DNA of 64,000 nt, from contig NC_079202.1 of the NCBI RefSeq assembly GCF_026745355.1, positions 43,089,061-43,153,060 of the forward strand, written 5' to 3'. A program made the position numbers and the translations under genes. The notes beneath the pieces are model-generated. The model searched no databases and had not been told where the DNA came from. It saw nothing but the letters and a program-made list of their open reading frames with translations. This document shows positions 33,957-49,369 of this stretch, piece by piece. Each line of letters begins with the position of its first letter. Positions within the stretch are counted from its first letter, which is position 1. Source of the stretch: Beta vulgaris subsp. vulgaris (taxonomy: Eukaryota > Streptophyta > Magnoliopsida > Caryophyllales > Amaranthaceae).

Positions 33957-36900
33957 TTAGGTGGCCTTCCTTGCTCTCTTCTGTGTCTTCTTGGAAGTAC
34001 TAGCCTCACCCTCAGCTTGTGGCCTTGATCTTTTTTTCCCTGCATCTCCTTTGCCACATGTTCTTGCATTATGGCCCATCTGCTTGCACTTATTGCACTT
34101 CACAGAGCTGTGTCTCTTGGCCTTCTTAGCTTCATTCACACCTCTCTTCCTCTGTTTTTGGAGGTCTGCCAGCACCTCTTTTCTTGTTTGGAGGATGAAT
34201 CAGTGGGAGGTTGAAATCTGGCCATTGAGATTGATCAGGCATGGGGTGGATATGCTCAGCATAAGTTGCCTTGTAAGCTGCCCCCTTGTAATAATCAGAG
34301 ACATAGGCCACAGGGTCAACTCTCTCATTGTACATAACTCTCAATGCATCCTTGCAAGGGATACCACATCCTTGCCACTTGCCACACCCACAACTTAACC
34401 TAGCCAAGTTGATTGGGAAAGTGACATTACCATCTGTCACTTCAAACTCCCCTCCTCCACATGATGTTGCATGGCAGAATCTAGAATCCCCACTCCTACT
34501 TTCCAGCACCTTTGTAGCATAATCAGTGATTGCCCAGGCTCCATGTCAATAGCCTTGTCAAACCTTGCACCAATCCTCTTCATTGACCACACTCTTATAG
34601 CTGAAAAAAGTGAAGCAAATTGTTAGAGCAATAATAGTACAAATCAAAGGAAAATTGAAAAAAAAAATAAAATTTGCAATTGTATACCTTGAAGTAGGTT
34701 GAGCACAGGTAGATCTCTGTGAGCTTTTGTGCAGGCATTGAAACTTTCCACAAAGTTTGTGGTGTTGTGATCACAACTGATTGTTGTGTCAAACATATGC
34801 CTAGACCATTGCTCTGTGGTGTTATCTAGATAGGCAGCAACATCTTTATCATGAGCCAATATCTTCCCCATTGCTTTGTTGAACACATATATGTTGTAGG
34901 CATTTGCTGCAATCCAGAATAGTTTGTGGAAGGCTGATCCACTCTAGCCCATGTTCTTGCAATTCATATATAAGTGCTGGCAGCAGACCCTCCTAGTAGC
35001 CTTGGGAAACACCCCATGCACATCAACATCAACCCCTCTCATCCTATCACTAATGAAGCACCAATTTTCCTTGTTGCAACCTTCTTTTTCAAAGCACAAC
35101 CTTAAGTTCCTAAAAAAGTACTCCCATGATTCTGTGCTCTCAGTATCAACAATCCCATATGCAATCAAAAAGATTTCATTATTACCATCTACACCTAGAG
35201 CAGACAACAGAATCCCCTTATAATAGCCACTCAAGTGTGCTCCATCAATGCCTATCAAAGGCCTACATCCCCTTAAAAAGCCCCTCACTTGTGCTGCAAA
35301 TGAAAAAAAACAGGCCTTGAAAGTTGGAGCTACCTCACCTGTGTTGCCTGTCCATGATATAAGGGCATATGACCCTGGGTTTGTTGACTTAATCATCTCA
35401 GCATATGTGGGGAGTAAGCTATAAGCCTCAGCAAACCCTCCATAGATCTCCTCCTTAGCTATTGTTTTTACCTTGTAAAACAACCTCTTCTTAACTGTCA
35501 CCCTAAACTTCTCCTGAACTACCCTTTGCAAAGACTCAACAGGTATATCAGGGGTAGTTTTAATGACATCCAACAGCTTCTTTGCACAACCAAGCAGAAG
35601 AGACCATGGGGTTCTCCTCTAACCTCCCACAAGTGGTATGTTCCCCCTTAATGGTCTTAATGGCCCAACTGATTTTATCAGTTAATCTGGAAGCATGTAA
35701 CCTCCATTCACATGCTTCCATTACGCAAGCAGCTGTAAACCTCTTATTATCAGCTTTCAAAACAAGAAGACCAAAGCCTTCTTGGATGCAAAAATCCCTC
35801 AGAACCTCCAAAAACACTTCTCTGGTTGGGAAGATCAACCAGGGCTCTAGTTTAATGGACCCAAATGGTTCTTCATTCCATATCTTACCATTCCTATACA
35901 ACCTGTCCATAGTTGAGCTACCATCTAAGAAATCCTCAAAAGCCTTCTCAGAAACATCATCATATGCAAATGAGTCCTCATCCTCATCCACAATGAAATC
36001 CCCAAAGACATCATCATCTTCTGATTCATCCTCCTCAGCGAAGTCTTCATCATCACTTACTGATTCATCATCTATATCATCATCAACAAAGACCATCTTC
36101 TTTTTTCTCCTTCCAGTGCCTTCCCTCCCAGTTCCTTTAGGCTTAGGGACATAGGTGCCCTCCCTCTTAGATGTGGTTTTAGGCACTCTAAAACCTGAGG
36201 GCCTAACCTTCTTTACCTTTCCTTTCACCACAGAACCCTGGTCAGTTGGGGTATGCTCAAATTGGGTGTGTTGTGAAATAGGTGGTGATTGGGTGGGTTG
36301 TGTTTCACTGGGCTCAGATGCAAAGGTTTGGGTGGGCTGTGTTTCAGTGGGCTCAGGGGATGGTTTGGGTGGCTGGAGGGGTGGGTTGAGGGTGTGGGTT
36401 GTGTTTCTTGGGTGAGAGGAGTGGGCTGAGTTTCAGTGGCTGGGAGGGGTGGGTTGAGAGGGTGTGGGTGTTTTAGTGGGTGAGAGGAGTGGGTTGAGAG
36501 GGTGTGGGTTGTGCTCAGTGGGTGAGGGGGTGGGTTGTGTCTCAGTGGGCTGAGAGGGGGTGGGTTGTTTAGGGCCAGCCTTCTTGGGCCTTGGGGTCAG
36601 TTTCTTTTTCTTGGGGGTGGCAATGGTTTTTTTTCTTGGGGTTCTCTTTGTGTGTGAGTTGTTTTGGGCTGATCATCATTTGTTTTAGTAGTTTCAGTGG
36701 GCTGTGAATCATTAGTGGGCTGTGTTTCAGTGGCTGTGAATCCTTTGTGGGTGTTGTTGTTTTGGGTTGTGCCTCACTTGGGCTGGGGTTCTCTTGGGTT
36801 CCATGCTCAGGTTTCAGGTTGTGAAAACCAGGGACCATTTCATCAGCATCTGTGTTGAGTATACTCTCATGTACTCAACAACATCTAGATCAACAGACAG

Positions 36901-37370
36901 CACAGGAACCTCAATAGCAACACATATCCAGTAGCATATTCATTCTCCTCTTCCAACCTCCTCTGCTCTTCCTTCTTCTTCTTGTCTCCTCCTTTCCTCC
37001 TCCTCTTGCTCTCTTCCCTCCTTAATATCTCTTGTACTCTCCTTATGTTCTCAAGCTTCTCCCTTTCCTCATTATCTTTCTTTGCAAGAACAGACCTAAA
37101 TACATGGCAAGGGTCTGCAGTCTCCTCTACCCATACCTCAATGGTATCCATGCTAAGCCCACACCCAGACTTTCATCAAGTCAGAGTCAGTCCTCAACTC
37201 CATTTTCTTCTTAGTCCTAGGATTCTCAACTAACACCCTAATAATTTAGGCAAGTACACATTCTGCTTTACTGATTCCTCCAGAAAATCCTCAAACAATC
37301 CATTAAAATGACACAAATCAGTGTCTTCTACCCTAAACATCAAAATCATGACTACCAAAATGCACCAATA
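33957..37370 (-). pseudogene. MuDR-type MULE transposase, multiply broken
   Basis: In reading order it has a PB1-like N-terminus (about 37370-37150, VKQNVYLPKLLG) and a charged coiled coil (37090-36930). A low-complexity Pro/Thr region, an acidic stretch (36110-35950) and a MuDR DNA-binding-like domain (35940-35640) follow. The DDE core (35573-34944) has IGIDGAHLSGYYKG with the first Asp and FISDRMRG with the second. Next come RHMFDT...NFVESFN (34800-34750), an intron about 34685-34605, a SWIM-like finger CGCGKWQGCGIPCKDA in which the usual His is Asp, and a C-terminal knuckle CNKCKQMGHNARTC. Breaks seen are frameshifts near 37230, 37170, 35570 and 34170, and a TAG at 34944-34946. Confidence 0.9.
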
Positions 37371-38123
37371 ACACACACCAGCCATCCTAATAAGCACATA
37401 AGATCAAAATCAAAAAGAAAGTAAGAGAAAACCTAAGTACAAGCGCAATTATACATGCAACTGATTTAACTTGAAAGAAACAAAACACAAAAATCACCAA
37501 CTTACTAAAACATGCAGAAATTATACATGAAGTGATTTAACTTCAAATATATTTAGGCTGAAGAAAATGAAGAAAAATTTTACCTTTTCGCACTTAAAAA
37601 CCGTCGCTTTGCAATTTTTCAAGTTCTTCGCAATTCCACAAAATCGCACTTTTCTTCAATCTTCTGATCAGATTCTTTAACTTCACAAATATCTGACCCA
37701 GATAGCTTCCTAATGCGCACCAAATTGATGTGAAATTTTGAGAAATATCCCCAGTTTTAGGGTTCCATGGATGAACCAAAACAGAGGAGTGGAAGATGAG
37801 GGGACGAATTTTTTGGAAGTGAACTAAAGATGTCTGACAAGAGGTTACCATTATGGCGCCACAAAATTAATGGCAAAGTTGTAAATTTGGCCTAACGGAA
37901 CACTAACGTCCGTTAAGTTTAAGGGTATTTGGGTGTATTTACACAAAACTGAGGGGTACCAGGTGAATTTTGAAAACTTGGAGGGTACCAGGTGAATTTT
38001 TTGAAAACTCGGGGGTACTTGGTGAAAAAACCGTTATAATAAATGTGAAAAACCCCATTTACTTATCTGAAATCCCACCCCCCAAGTATTTTGAAAAAGA
38101 AAGAAAATTTTGTGGGAACACCA

Positions 38124-38640
38124 TGCAAGAGTCCTCCTCTAGCGCATTTTCCGGTGGTCGGAGAAGGAACGTTCTGATATGTTACCACCGCCGGCAAGCC
38201 AGAATTCGAACCGCTAACGGCCGAACAAACGCGGGCAGAAAATTTTTCAGTTGTTCTTCTTGGCCGGTAATAATCTACCTTTATAATTTCTATTCAATTT
38301 GTAAGTTGTTACTTTCTTCCTTTTTACTCAAACTTAGAACAATTTATGTTTTTCTAAGGATGATGAATGTGGCTTCTTCCTCTAGGAAGATGAGCTAAAG
38401 ACTCCATTGATGGATGAACTATTGAAGAACAGAGATGTTGTTATTCAACAGCTCATGGATTTGAACGAAGAATTGGAAGCAAGGGTAGTTAAATTGAATG
38501 AAACGAGAGTTGAATTGTGAAATGAAAAACACCAACTCCAACATAGACTGGATGCCATGGTGGGGGAGGGAGAAGATGTTGATAGCTATATGCTTTGGGT
38601 TAATTGTTATGTTGTTTATTTTCGCTTAGTAGATGGAATG
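38124..38640 (+). pseudogene. GRF zinc-finger pseudogene of the outer MULE
   Basis: Exon 1 (38124-38266) encodes CYHRRQARIRTANGRTNAGRK followed by FFSCSSWP, the first half of a GRF finger. A 90-bp intron with GT-AG ends follows (38267-about 38356). Exon 2 restores DECGFF, but the expected Trp codon is TAG (38383-38385). Beyond it the frame continues as a Leu/Glu-rich coiled coil to a TGA at 38518-38520. The gene belongs to the 20.8-kb element, since it lies outside the target duplication of the nested MULE. Confidence 0.7.
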
Positions 38641-39100
38641 TACTTTTGGTTTTTTTGCCGGGAAGATTGAATGTACTTTGTTTCATTCATATCTGTAGTA
38701 TTGAACTTTCGGATGTATTATGTAATATGTTCTGCAATTTATATCCATTTTCATGTTAAATTATGTTCTAATATGATGCCTTAAATCTTTGATATGTTAT
38801 CCATCATATATAAACTGAAATCTTATATCAATGATATGATATCCACTTTCGTTCCTTATGTTATCAATCGTAAAGGAGTTGGTGATTTGGTGATGCAACC
38901 TATGGAAGGTGATCCTTCATCGATATTTTTCTATCATTAAAAGTGTTATTACAGTTAAACCTATAGCTGTAGTGAATTAATTACTCCTACTTTGGACGTT
39001 ATAATTCCAAATCTTTCATTTTTAGAAAACATGAGTGAGTGAAATAGGCCATAATATGATTTGTACGTACTTTGACATGGTTGCTTCACTTTATAATACG
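38641..39100. other. AT-rich MULE interior
   Basis: No gene seen between the GRF pseudogene and the Helitron-like end. Confidence 0.5.
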
Positions 39101-39101
39101 A

Positions 39102-41985
<2,884 letters not shown>

Positions 41986-42324
41986 TATGTGAGTTGTGTG
42001 ACATGTTTTGGACAGTTTGATTTGTACGTTGTTTCACCTCATTTATAATATAATTTGTAACTTGTTGACCTGATACATAATATGATTTGTAAGTGGTCTT
42101 ACCTCATTCTTTCAATCCAAAAATTACATTATGTTAAACCAATAGTTGTAGTGAATTATTAGTCAACCTAATACATGATGAATTGGAAAACGTTATTCTT
42201 TACATACTATTGATTTATTCATTAATTTAGGTAATACTGTGAACCATGTAAATACTAGCTTATTAGAAGTTGGAGTTAGGTTGTAATTCCTAATATTTCA
42301 TTTATAATACTTAGATCATTCATC

Positions 42325-43145
42325 ACTAACTTCATAATATGGATTTAAAAGATGTTTGATATGATTCATTTAATTCATAATATGCTTTAAAAGATGTTTG
42401 ATGATATGATTATTTTTACTCATAATATGATTTAAAAGATGTTTGATATGATTCTTGTAGTTTATAAGATGGATTCGAAAGATGTTTGATAGATTATTTT
42501 ATATATAATATGGATTCGAAAGATGTCTGATTTGATTCTTTTAAATCATAATATGATATAAAAGATGTTTGATATGATTATTTTAGTTCATAATATGATT
42601 TAAAAGATGTTTGATATGATTCTTTTAGTTGATAATATGGATTCCAAAGATGTCTGATATGATTCTTTTAAATCATAATATGATTTAAAAGATGTTTGAT
42701 ATGATTATTTTAATTCATAATATGATTTAAAAGATGTTTGATATAATATGATTCTTTTAGTTGACCTCATTCTTACAATCCTTAATATGATTCATAACTT
42801 CTTTCACTTGATTCTTTAAATTCATAATATTCATGGATTGAAGTATTGGAGTTTATACTAATACAAGAAGATATATTACTAAACTATAACACAATACTTT
42901 CATTTCTAATATAATTCAGCGCCTTAAAAGTTCTTGACCTCATTCATCAATTGAAGTATAGTAATACGAGAAGATATATTAATAAACTTTAACACAATAC
43001 TTTCTTTTCTAATATAATTCAACTTCTTAAAAGTTGTTGACCTCATTCATCAATTGAAGTATTGGAGTTTATAGTAATACAAGAAGATACATTAATAAAC
43101 TTTAACACAATAGTTTCATTTCTAATATAATTCAACTTCTGAAAA
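42325..43145. repeat. Two adjacent minisatellite arrays
   Basis: 42325-42750 holds about nine copies of a 40-45-bp unit containing AAAAGATGTTTGATATGATT. 42835-43145 holds three copies of a unit of about 105-120 bp containing AACACAATACTTTCATTTC and a CCTCATTCATCAATTG segment. Both lie between the Helitron-like element and the SUMO-like gene. No coding sequence. Confidence 0.85.
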
Positions 43146-43402
43146 ATATGATTCAAGCTCTTGAAAATATAATTTCTAATGTAGATAACCTGATTCATAC
43201 ATTTCCTAATACGAAAGGTACTATAATGTTACTTGACGTTACACAAACATACTTAACATGATTCAACAAAATACATACTTAGATCATACTTAATATGACT
43301 TGACATAATACATACGCAACATACTTAGGATTACTTAACTACCATTCCTTAATACAATACCAACATGAAACTTCAAAATGTTCACATCTTATATTAATCC
43401 CC

Positions 43403-44493
43403 TTAATTCATAACCACGTATATAACATCGCCATCAACCACCCCTTCACTAACGAAGGTACCTTCAAGATCAACAACATCTTGTTCATGGTACAAAGTAA
43501 CCATTGCGGGATCTATCCCCTCCATAGAGGCCCATAACTCAGCTAGCCTACCAATTTTTATATTGTACTTCATGCGGAATACCCTAACAGTGGGCTTAGT
43601 TTGCATATCACGCATTGTAACCAAGTAGTAGTCCGGATCAAGGTCCGTATCAGCAGCAACACACTTTCCTGACTGTTTAGAAATTCACCCATACAAATAA
43701 TTAGAATTCAAAAATATTGTAATTGTTTTTCGTACTTCATATACATATATTTAACTACAAATAATTGAAATATTGTAATTGTTTTTCTTACTTCATATAC
43801 ATATATTTAACTACTACAAATAATTAGAATTTAAATTTTGTAATTGTTTTTCTTACTTCATATACATATATTTAACCACTACAAATAATTAGAAGTGAAA
43901 TATTGTAATTGTTTTTCTTACTTCATATACATATATTTATCTACTACAAATAATTGAATTGAAATTTTGTAATTGTTTTTCTTATTTCATATACATATAT
44001 TCAACTACTACAAATAATTAGAATTGAAATTTTGTAATTGTTTTTCTTACTTCAAATACATATATTTAACTACTACAAATAATCAGAATTAAAATATTGT
44101 AATTGTTTTTCTTACTTCATATACATATATTCAACTACTACAAATAATTAGAATTGAAATTTTGTAATTGTTTTTCTTACTTCATATACATATATTTAAC
44201 TACTACAAATAATCAGAATTATAATAATAAATTGTAATCTATCTTATTTTTTCACCTTCGAATAAGCGAGTACAATCTCATTAGCGTCGAACCCGTACAC
44301 AAAAGACTTTGTGTCGGCCGTAAGTATTGACCCCGGCACATAAGATACAGGTCATCGGCCTCCACCCTACATGATTGTCATAAAAGGAATATAATTTCTG
44401 AAGTGGAGTATGTAGACCTAACACATATGGCACACCATTATCAGCAACTTCACCAGATTTTACGTGAACCATAATTTCTTCATTGTCGACCAT
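43403..44493 (-). pseudogene. Tandem SUMO-like (beta-grasp) protein gene of the MULE
   Basis: Exon 1 (44493-44256) starts MVDNEEIMVHVKSGEV and runs through HTPLQKLYSFYDNHVG. Near 44350 the frame shifts, and the second half of the fold continues as TADTKSFVYGFDANEIVLAY, ending at a GT donor. Exon 2 (43672-43403, AG acceptor, phase 0) carries a second domain: VRVFRMKYNIKIGRLAEL, then DVVDLEGTFVSEGVVDGDVI. Both fit the SUMO/Rad60-SLD ubiquitin-like pattern: a basic strand, a hydrophobic helix with L..L, then an acidic GDxI turn. There is no C-terminal Gly-Gly, so conjugation is unlikely. It is on the same strand as, and downstream of, the transposase. The fold is inferred from sequence pattern only. 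Confidence 0.62.
43680..44225. repeat. 64-bp tandem repeat filling the intron of the SUMO-like gene
   Basis: About eight copies of a 64-67-bp unit containing TTGTTTTTCTTACTTCATAT and ACTACTACAAATAATTAG occupy nearly all of the 583-bp intron (43673-44255). Confidence 0.93.
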
Positions 44494-45466
44494 CTTCTTG
44501 ACAACTCTCTAATTTTTTCCTCTTTTCCACTACTACTGTTTTGCAATTCTATTCAATGAAATATAATGCATTTCATCAAGTATAGTGCCTTCTATTTGTA
44601 GATACACGACTTCACTATAAGAAGTTAGGTAGGTTTAGGTAGGTTTGCTCATTAAATACATTGTTAACTTAAAACCCCCAATTTTATTACAACATTTGTG
44701 GCTCAACACTCCCTTATTACTATCAAGATGACCGACCACTGATTAATTGGTGGCCCATAAAATATCTCTTACTCCTACTTTACTACTTTACCACTTTACC
44801 AAGCCCACATATCTCCTTACAACTACTTTACTACTTCACCCGGCCCAAATTTCTCATTACAACTACTTTAAGTCTTTACTAAATTACCAGGCCCAAATTT
44901 CTCAATAATAATACAACAATACCATGCCATTCATACTTGAAATTTGAAACATAGTTAATTCAATGCAATTCCTACTTCAAATTACAACATAGTAAATTCG
45001 ATACATTTCCTACTACTTCAAATTAGAATAACATAGTAAATTCGATGTAGCTGTCGAGTAACTTTCAAATACACTTCCCCCATCCTCAGGTGTTACTAAA
45101 AGCCTTGTAAAGTAACCTATCCATCTCCATCAACCATTTCAAAACCTCTTCCTCTTGAGATTGATTGTTTCGTCTGAGAATATTCATTATACATAAATAC
45201 ATGATACAATAAACCAGTACTAATTACACAATAAAATTATATATAACCTTACCTGTATAAATACGCCTCCTGACGTAGCTCTAGAGGTACATGTCATAGT
45301 ACCACTCGTCATGGTCGCACTCGGTGTACATGTCATAGTAGAGATCCCTTCCCCATCCTACTTACAACAATCAACAACAACAATTTCCTAGTTAGTTTCA
45401 TTATATATTTCATTTCTATTTTTCATCTTCTTCATATAAAACTATAAAAACATTAATTTCTTCTGA
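44494..45466. other. MULE interior between SUMO-like gene and transposase
   Basis: Mostly non-coding. On the minus strand around 45355-45250 and 45180-45085 short open segments (one reading EEEVLKWLMEMDRLLYKAF) look like exon pieces of a small gene or the 3' end of the transposase gene. They are too short to assign. Confidence 0.4.
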
Positions 45467-48400
45467 TTATAATCTTATTGACAATCTCATATTCTGCCTT
45501 GGTTTTCCCCCGGCACAACATGACGTTTCGTCGAGCCCTACTGAACCATTTTCCTTCTTCTTCGTCACTGCTTTCTTCTTACTTGCCTTCTCGCCACATG
45601 CCTTCTTCTTTCTGGATTCCTCCGCAGCTGTATAGTACCGGACACTTCGGGTTCTATGAGCCGCATTTCGGTTTGGGGGGTCTATGACATTCATCTTCTC
45701 TAAAGGATCAACCTCATGCGTTTCAAGATCCATTCTACGTTTCTTCCCCTTCTCCACAGTTGGAGGAGAACTCTTCTTACCCTTCTCCACCTCTCCATTT
45801 ACTCCATTCCTAATCATCGCAACATTCTCATCAACTCTAATGTCTAATAACTGCAACGCCTCAGTAACTACTCCAACCAAATCCTCATAAACATCAGCTT
45901 TCTCACAAATGGGAACAAATAAATCAAACAACATGTCATACCTCCGTACCTCATCCGTTTTCGAAGGGTCATGATAAGCAACCTTAACTCTAGTATGCTT
46001 ACGTTGCACATCTTTCCTCCATCTCCGTAAAATATACTTCTCCGGAACATCAACCTGATCATGCTCATACGCCATAATCATGTGCCTACACATAATGCCT
46101 TGGCACTCAAACATTTTACACGAACAACTAACATCCTTCGACATGCAATCAAAGATTACTTTGTAATTCCGTTTCCTCCTCGACGGAATTTCTTTCTTTG
46201 TCTCCCTACATCTAATCCACACACGATCCTCAACTATATGCTCCACAACATTACCCGATAACACATTCTTACCATGAAAAATCAAGTAGTTTGTTCGTGT
46301 ACACTCCCTTTGCAACTCCTTGAATTTCGCATCGGTGTAAACCTTTTGAAATACATGTTCCACTACAAAATCTGTAATCAGCTGCCTCACATATCGGGTT
46401 GAAATCCCATCACGGTCCTTCTCATCATCATTAGCATGTATCTCCATCGCCTCACAATACCTTTCCGCAAACTCAAACAACCTTGTGTGCTTGTTCACAT
46501 ATCCATGAAAGAAACTATTAATACTCTCAACTCGTTGCGTCGTCTTCATTCCTGCCCAAAACATATGCCGCAAATATGCGGGGACCCATATTTCCCTTTC
46601 ACGGAATAGTCCTTCAAACACCATAAGTTATTAGTTTCAACAATTATTAACATTTTAATCATTTCTACATAATAAGTATGCCACTTCTGATTTTTAAATT
46701 ACCTACTGATGGAATCATTTCTAAATTACCTACTGAAGGAATCAAATCATACATATACAAAATCATATTACGAAAATACTGATACAATAAAGCACATACA
46801 ACACAACCAAGTCGAAAAACATAGCACATCACCAACCAAGTCGAGTCAAAGCGGCATCCTGGTCTGTTAGGATTCCTTTCGGTGCCTTCCCACTCATACA
46901 ACACAACCAAGTCGAAAAAAGCCACTCAAATGTCTCCGTACTCTCATGATACAATAAAGCACATCCAAGCAAAATGCTTTGCCCGTGATGATTTACCCCA
47001 ACAAAGTTAGCGAACGGAAGCTCATACTCATTCGTCAAATACGCCGAGTAAAAGCACACCACATCACCAAACTCCTCATATGCTGCTCTACTCCGAGCAT
47101 CTACCCACATTATGTCTTTCAAGGTATTTTTGTCATCCAACCGATGCATATGAAAAAAAATTTGATTATTTGCACTCATCTTTTGAAAATACGCAAGCAT
47201 TGCATTTGCATCACCATCCTTAAGTTTCAACCGCTTAACCATACTCACCTCATTTCTCAAATCCCTCTCAGTAACAACCCAATTCTCGACACCATTCCTC
47301 TCCCTAGCTAGGCACCCATGAATCTGCGGTATCTTCAATCCGGAATTGTAGTCATTGAATAATCTCCTCCTAACATGGTTATACAACTCCTCCTTTCGAT
47401 ACATGCTAATGTGACGGGATTTTGATGGGGTTGGATCATGATTCTCATGTTCAACCACTACTTTCCTCAACACCCACTCCCCATTCTCATTCACACTAGC
47501 ATATATATTGACCGGACATTCACACTTCTTTGATTTGTTCACATGCCCTTCATCACATTGAACATTATTACTCACAACTCTACTACCAACTCTACTACGA
47601 CGCCTAACCGGTTTTCCAAAACACTCACAAGTCCACGAACCACTCCGCCTTTTCTTCTCTTCTCCAGATTTAGAGGAGTACGCTTGAGCAGCCCGCACAA
47701 TCCCAAACCCTTCTTGTTTAGCATATTGCTTGTAGTAACTTTCAACCTCATCATAACTTGGGAAAACCATCCCAACAAATGGTTCACTTACAATCCCATC
47801 CTCTCCAATCCTACAACCGCTAACTCTTCCATCAGGAGTCACTGCTACTATCGAGCCTCCCTCAACCTGCACCTCCTCCACAGTATCTCTATCACCCACA
47901 TACATTTCACCATTTAACTCATACAAATGAGGTGCCTGAAATTATTATCAATTTTAACACATAAAACTAACTTCTCCACAAACTGCATTATACCCTCAAC
48001 TATAAATAACCAAATTGAATTCAATGGCAACAAAATCATTGCAAATAACTCATATAAATTTTTACCATAAGACCACTATTCATTTCAATGGCAACATATT
48101 ATGTGTCAATAAATTACATTTATATTCAATAAATGATATGCAAAATTTATTCAAACCCAACAACAAAATTAAATGCCAACATTTACTGAAACCCAACACA
48201 ATTAAATGCCAATCATCATCCAACATAAAACAACAAAATTTATATGCAAATCATCAACCAAACGAATACAACATCTTCCAACAACATTATTATTGAATTC
48301 ACAAAAATCAATACCACAACAATAAACATTATCACATTTATTACATATATAACATACTTATAACAGACCACATATATACAATTACAACAAGTATTTGATC

Positions 48401-48527
48401 ATCTCCTTTATGAAACAAAGTTCCATCAACTTACATCTTCTTCACCGCCATCTCCATTGTTGTGCATCTTTCCATCATGTTCAACTTGTACTACTCCCAT
48501 GCTTGATGATGCTTCTATAATATCCAT
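45467..48527 (-). pseudogene. FAR1/FHY3-type MULE transposase, inactive
   Basis: Exon 1 (48527-48435) starts MDIIEASSSMGVVQ and ends at GTAAGT. Exon 2 begins at 47935. Its product has a FAR1 DNA-binding domain (SYYKQYAKQEGFGIVRAA ... CECFGKP, a CDEGH motif, CECPVN) followed by the MULE catalytic core. In the core the expected first Asp of the FDTTY-like motif is Tyr (VVCFYSAYLTNEYELPF, about 47060). The second, ILTDQDAA, is present. The frame then ends at LTRLGW, and about 85 residues normally found before the next motif are missing. The C-terminal part (46624-45467) resumes with FWAGMKTTQRVESIN and an intact SWIM finger CSCKMFECQGIMCRH. Not an active transposase. Confidence 0.88.
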
Positions 48528-48778
48528 TTCTTACTTCTTTTACTCGAAATCCAAAACAATTTATTTGTAAAAATCAGATTTCAATAACCCAATTTTACCT
48601 AATAACTTTTTCTTTTTGCTCAATTCCCTTTTCTGGACTTCTGCCTGTTCCTCAAACCAAAAAACGGGAATTATTTCCCTTACTTTTATTAAAAACCCTG
48701 AGCTTAATTTTAATTACAAATTTGCCACCCGATATGGGAAACTATCAGCCCATATCGGATATGGGCAAATACTTCCTC

Positions 48779-49349
48779 CTCGAATTAAACCCTCCGATTG
48801 AGATTTCTCCAAACTATTCTATGATTGCATCCCCCAAAATAAAACCTTCATTACTAGGGATTATTTTTATTTTTTTTAATATTATCTCTTTCGTTTTTTT
48901 AGATGATTTGTTTTCACTTTGACATTATATAATCATATGGTATCAAATTATCAACCAATATATATATATATATATAAATGATGAACTTTTCGAGAGTATA
49001 GAGCGCGTCATGGGATTGATATGTCATCAATTTTATTTTTTACAAAAATAGAGTTCTATGTATATTTAAATATGTATAACAAGTTCTGGATAAGCGAAAA
49101 TTAGAGTTTCGTGTTGAATGAACAACTTAAATTATTATATTATGTAATTTGTGTATAACTTTTACTATATAATTCGAAATATTATAATTTTTGTACCATT
49201 GGATAGTGATCAAAATATGCTTCGAAATAATATCCACATACAATATAGTTCTACAGAGTGCGCCACATAGGATAGTCATGTCATCAATTGCTATTTTTAT
49301 TTTTTTTTACAAAAATAGAATTCCACATAAATTTAAATACACATAAGGA
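48779..49349. other. Flank of the 20.8-kb MULE, entering tandem-repeat DNA
   Basis: 48789 onward is the DNA originally upstream of the CCCH gene site. From about 48990 it becomes the degenerate tandem repeat that continues after the hAT element. A short TA microsatellite lies at 48959-48977. Confidence 0.6.
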
Positions 49350-49369
49350 GCTTTGGATAGAGGTGTCAA

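Larger units (their letters stand above)
33058..38033 (-). mobile_element. 5-kb MuDR-like MULE nested in the larger MULE
   Basis: Perfect 9-bp target duplication TTATAATAA (33049-33057 and 38034-38042). The terminal inverted repeats begin CGGTTTTTTCACCAAGTACC and look identical for about 110 bp (33058-33168 and 38033-37924), the same family as 8151-9325. The minus strand carries a MuDR-type transposase pseudogene (about 33957-37370) and the plus strand a GRF zinc-finger gene (33409-33770). The intact termini suggest a fairly recent insertion, although its transposase is broken. Confidence 0.95.

Noticed and set aside
35582..36154. 190-codon plus-strand frame rich in Ser
   Set aside because: It is antisense to the acidic and DNA-binding parts of the MuDR-type transposase.
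43680..44225. Regular repeats that could suggest a CRISPR array
   Set aside because: Units are contiguous with no unique spacers and lie in a plant intron.
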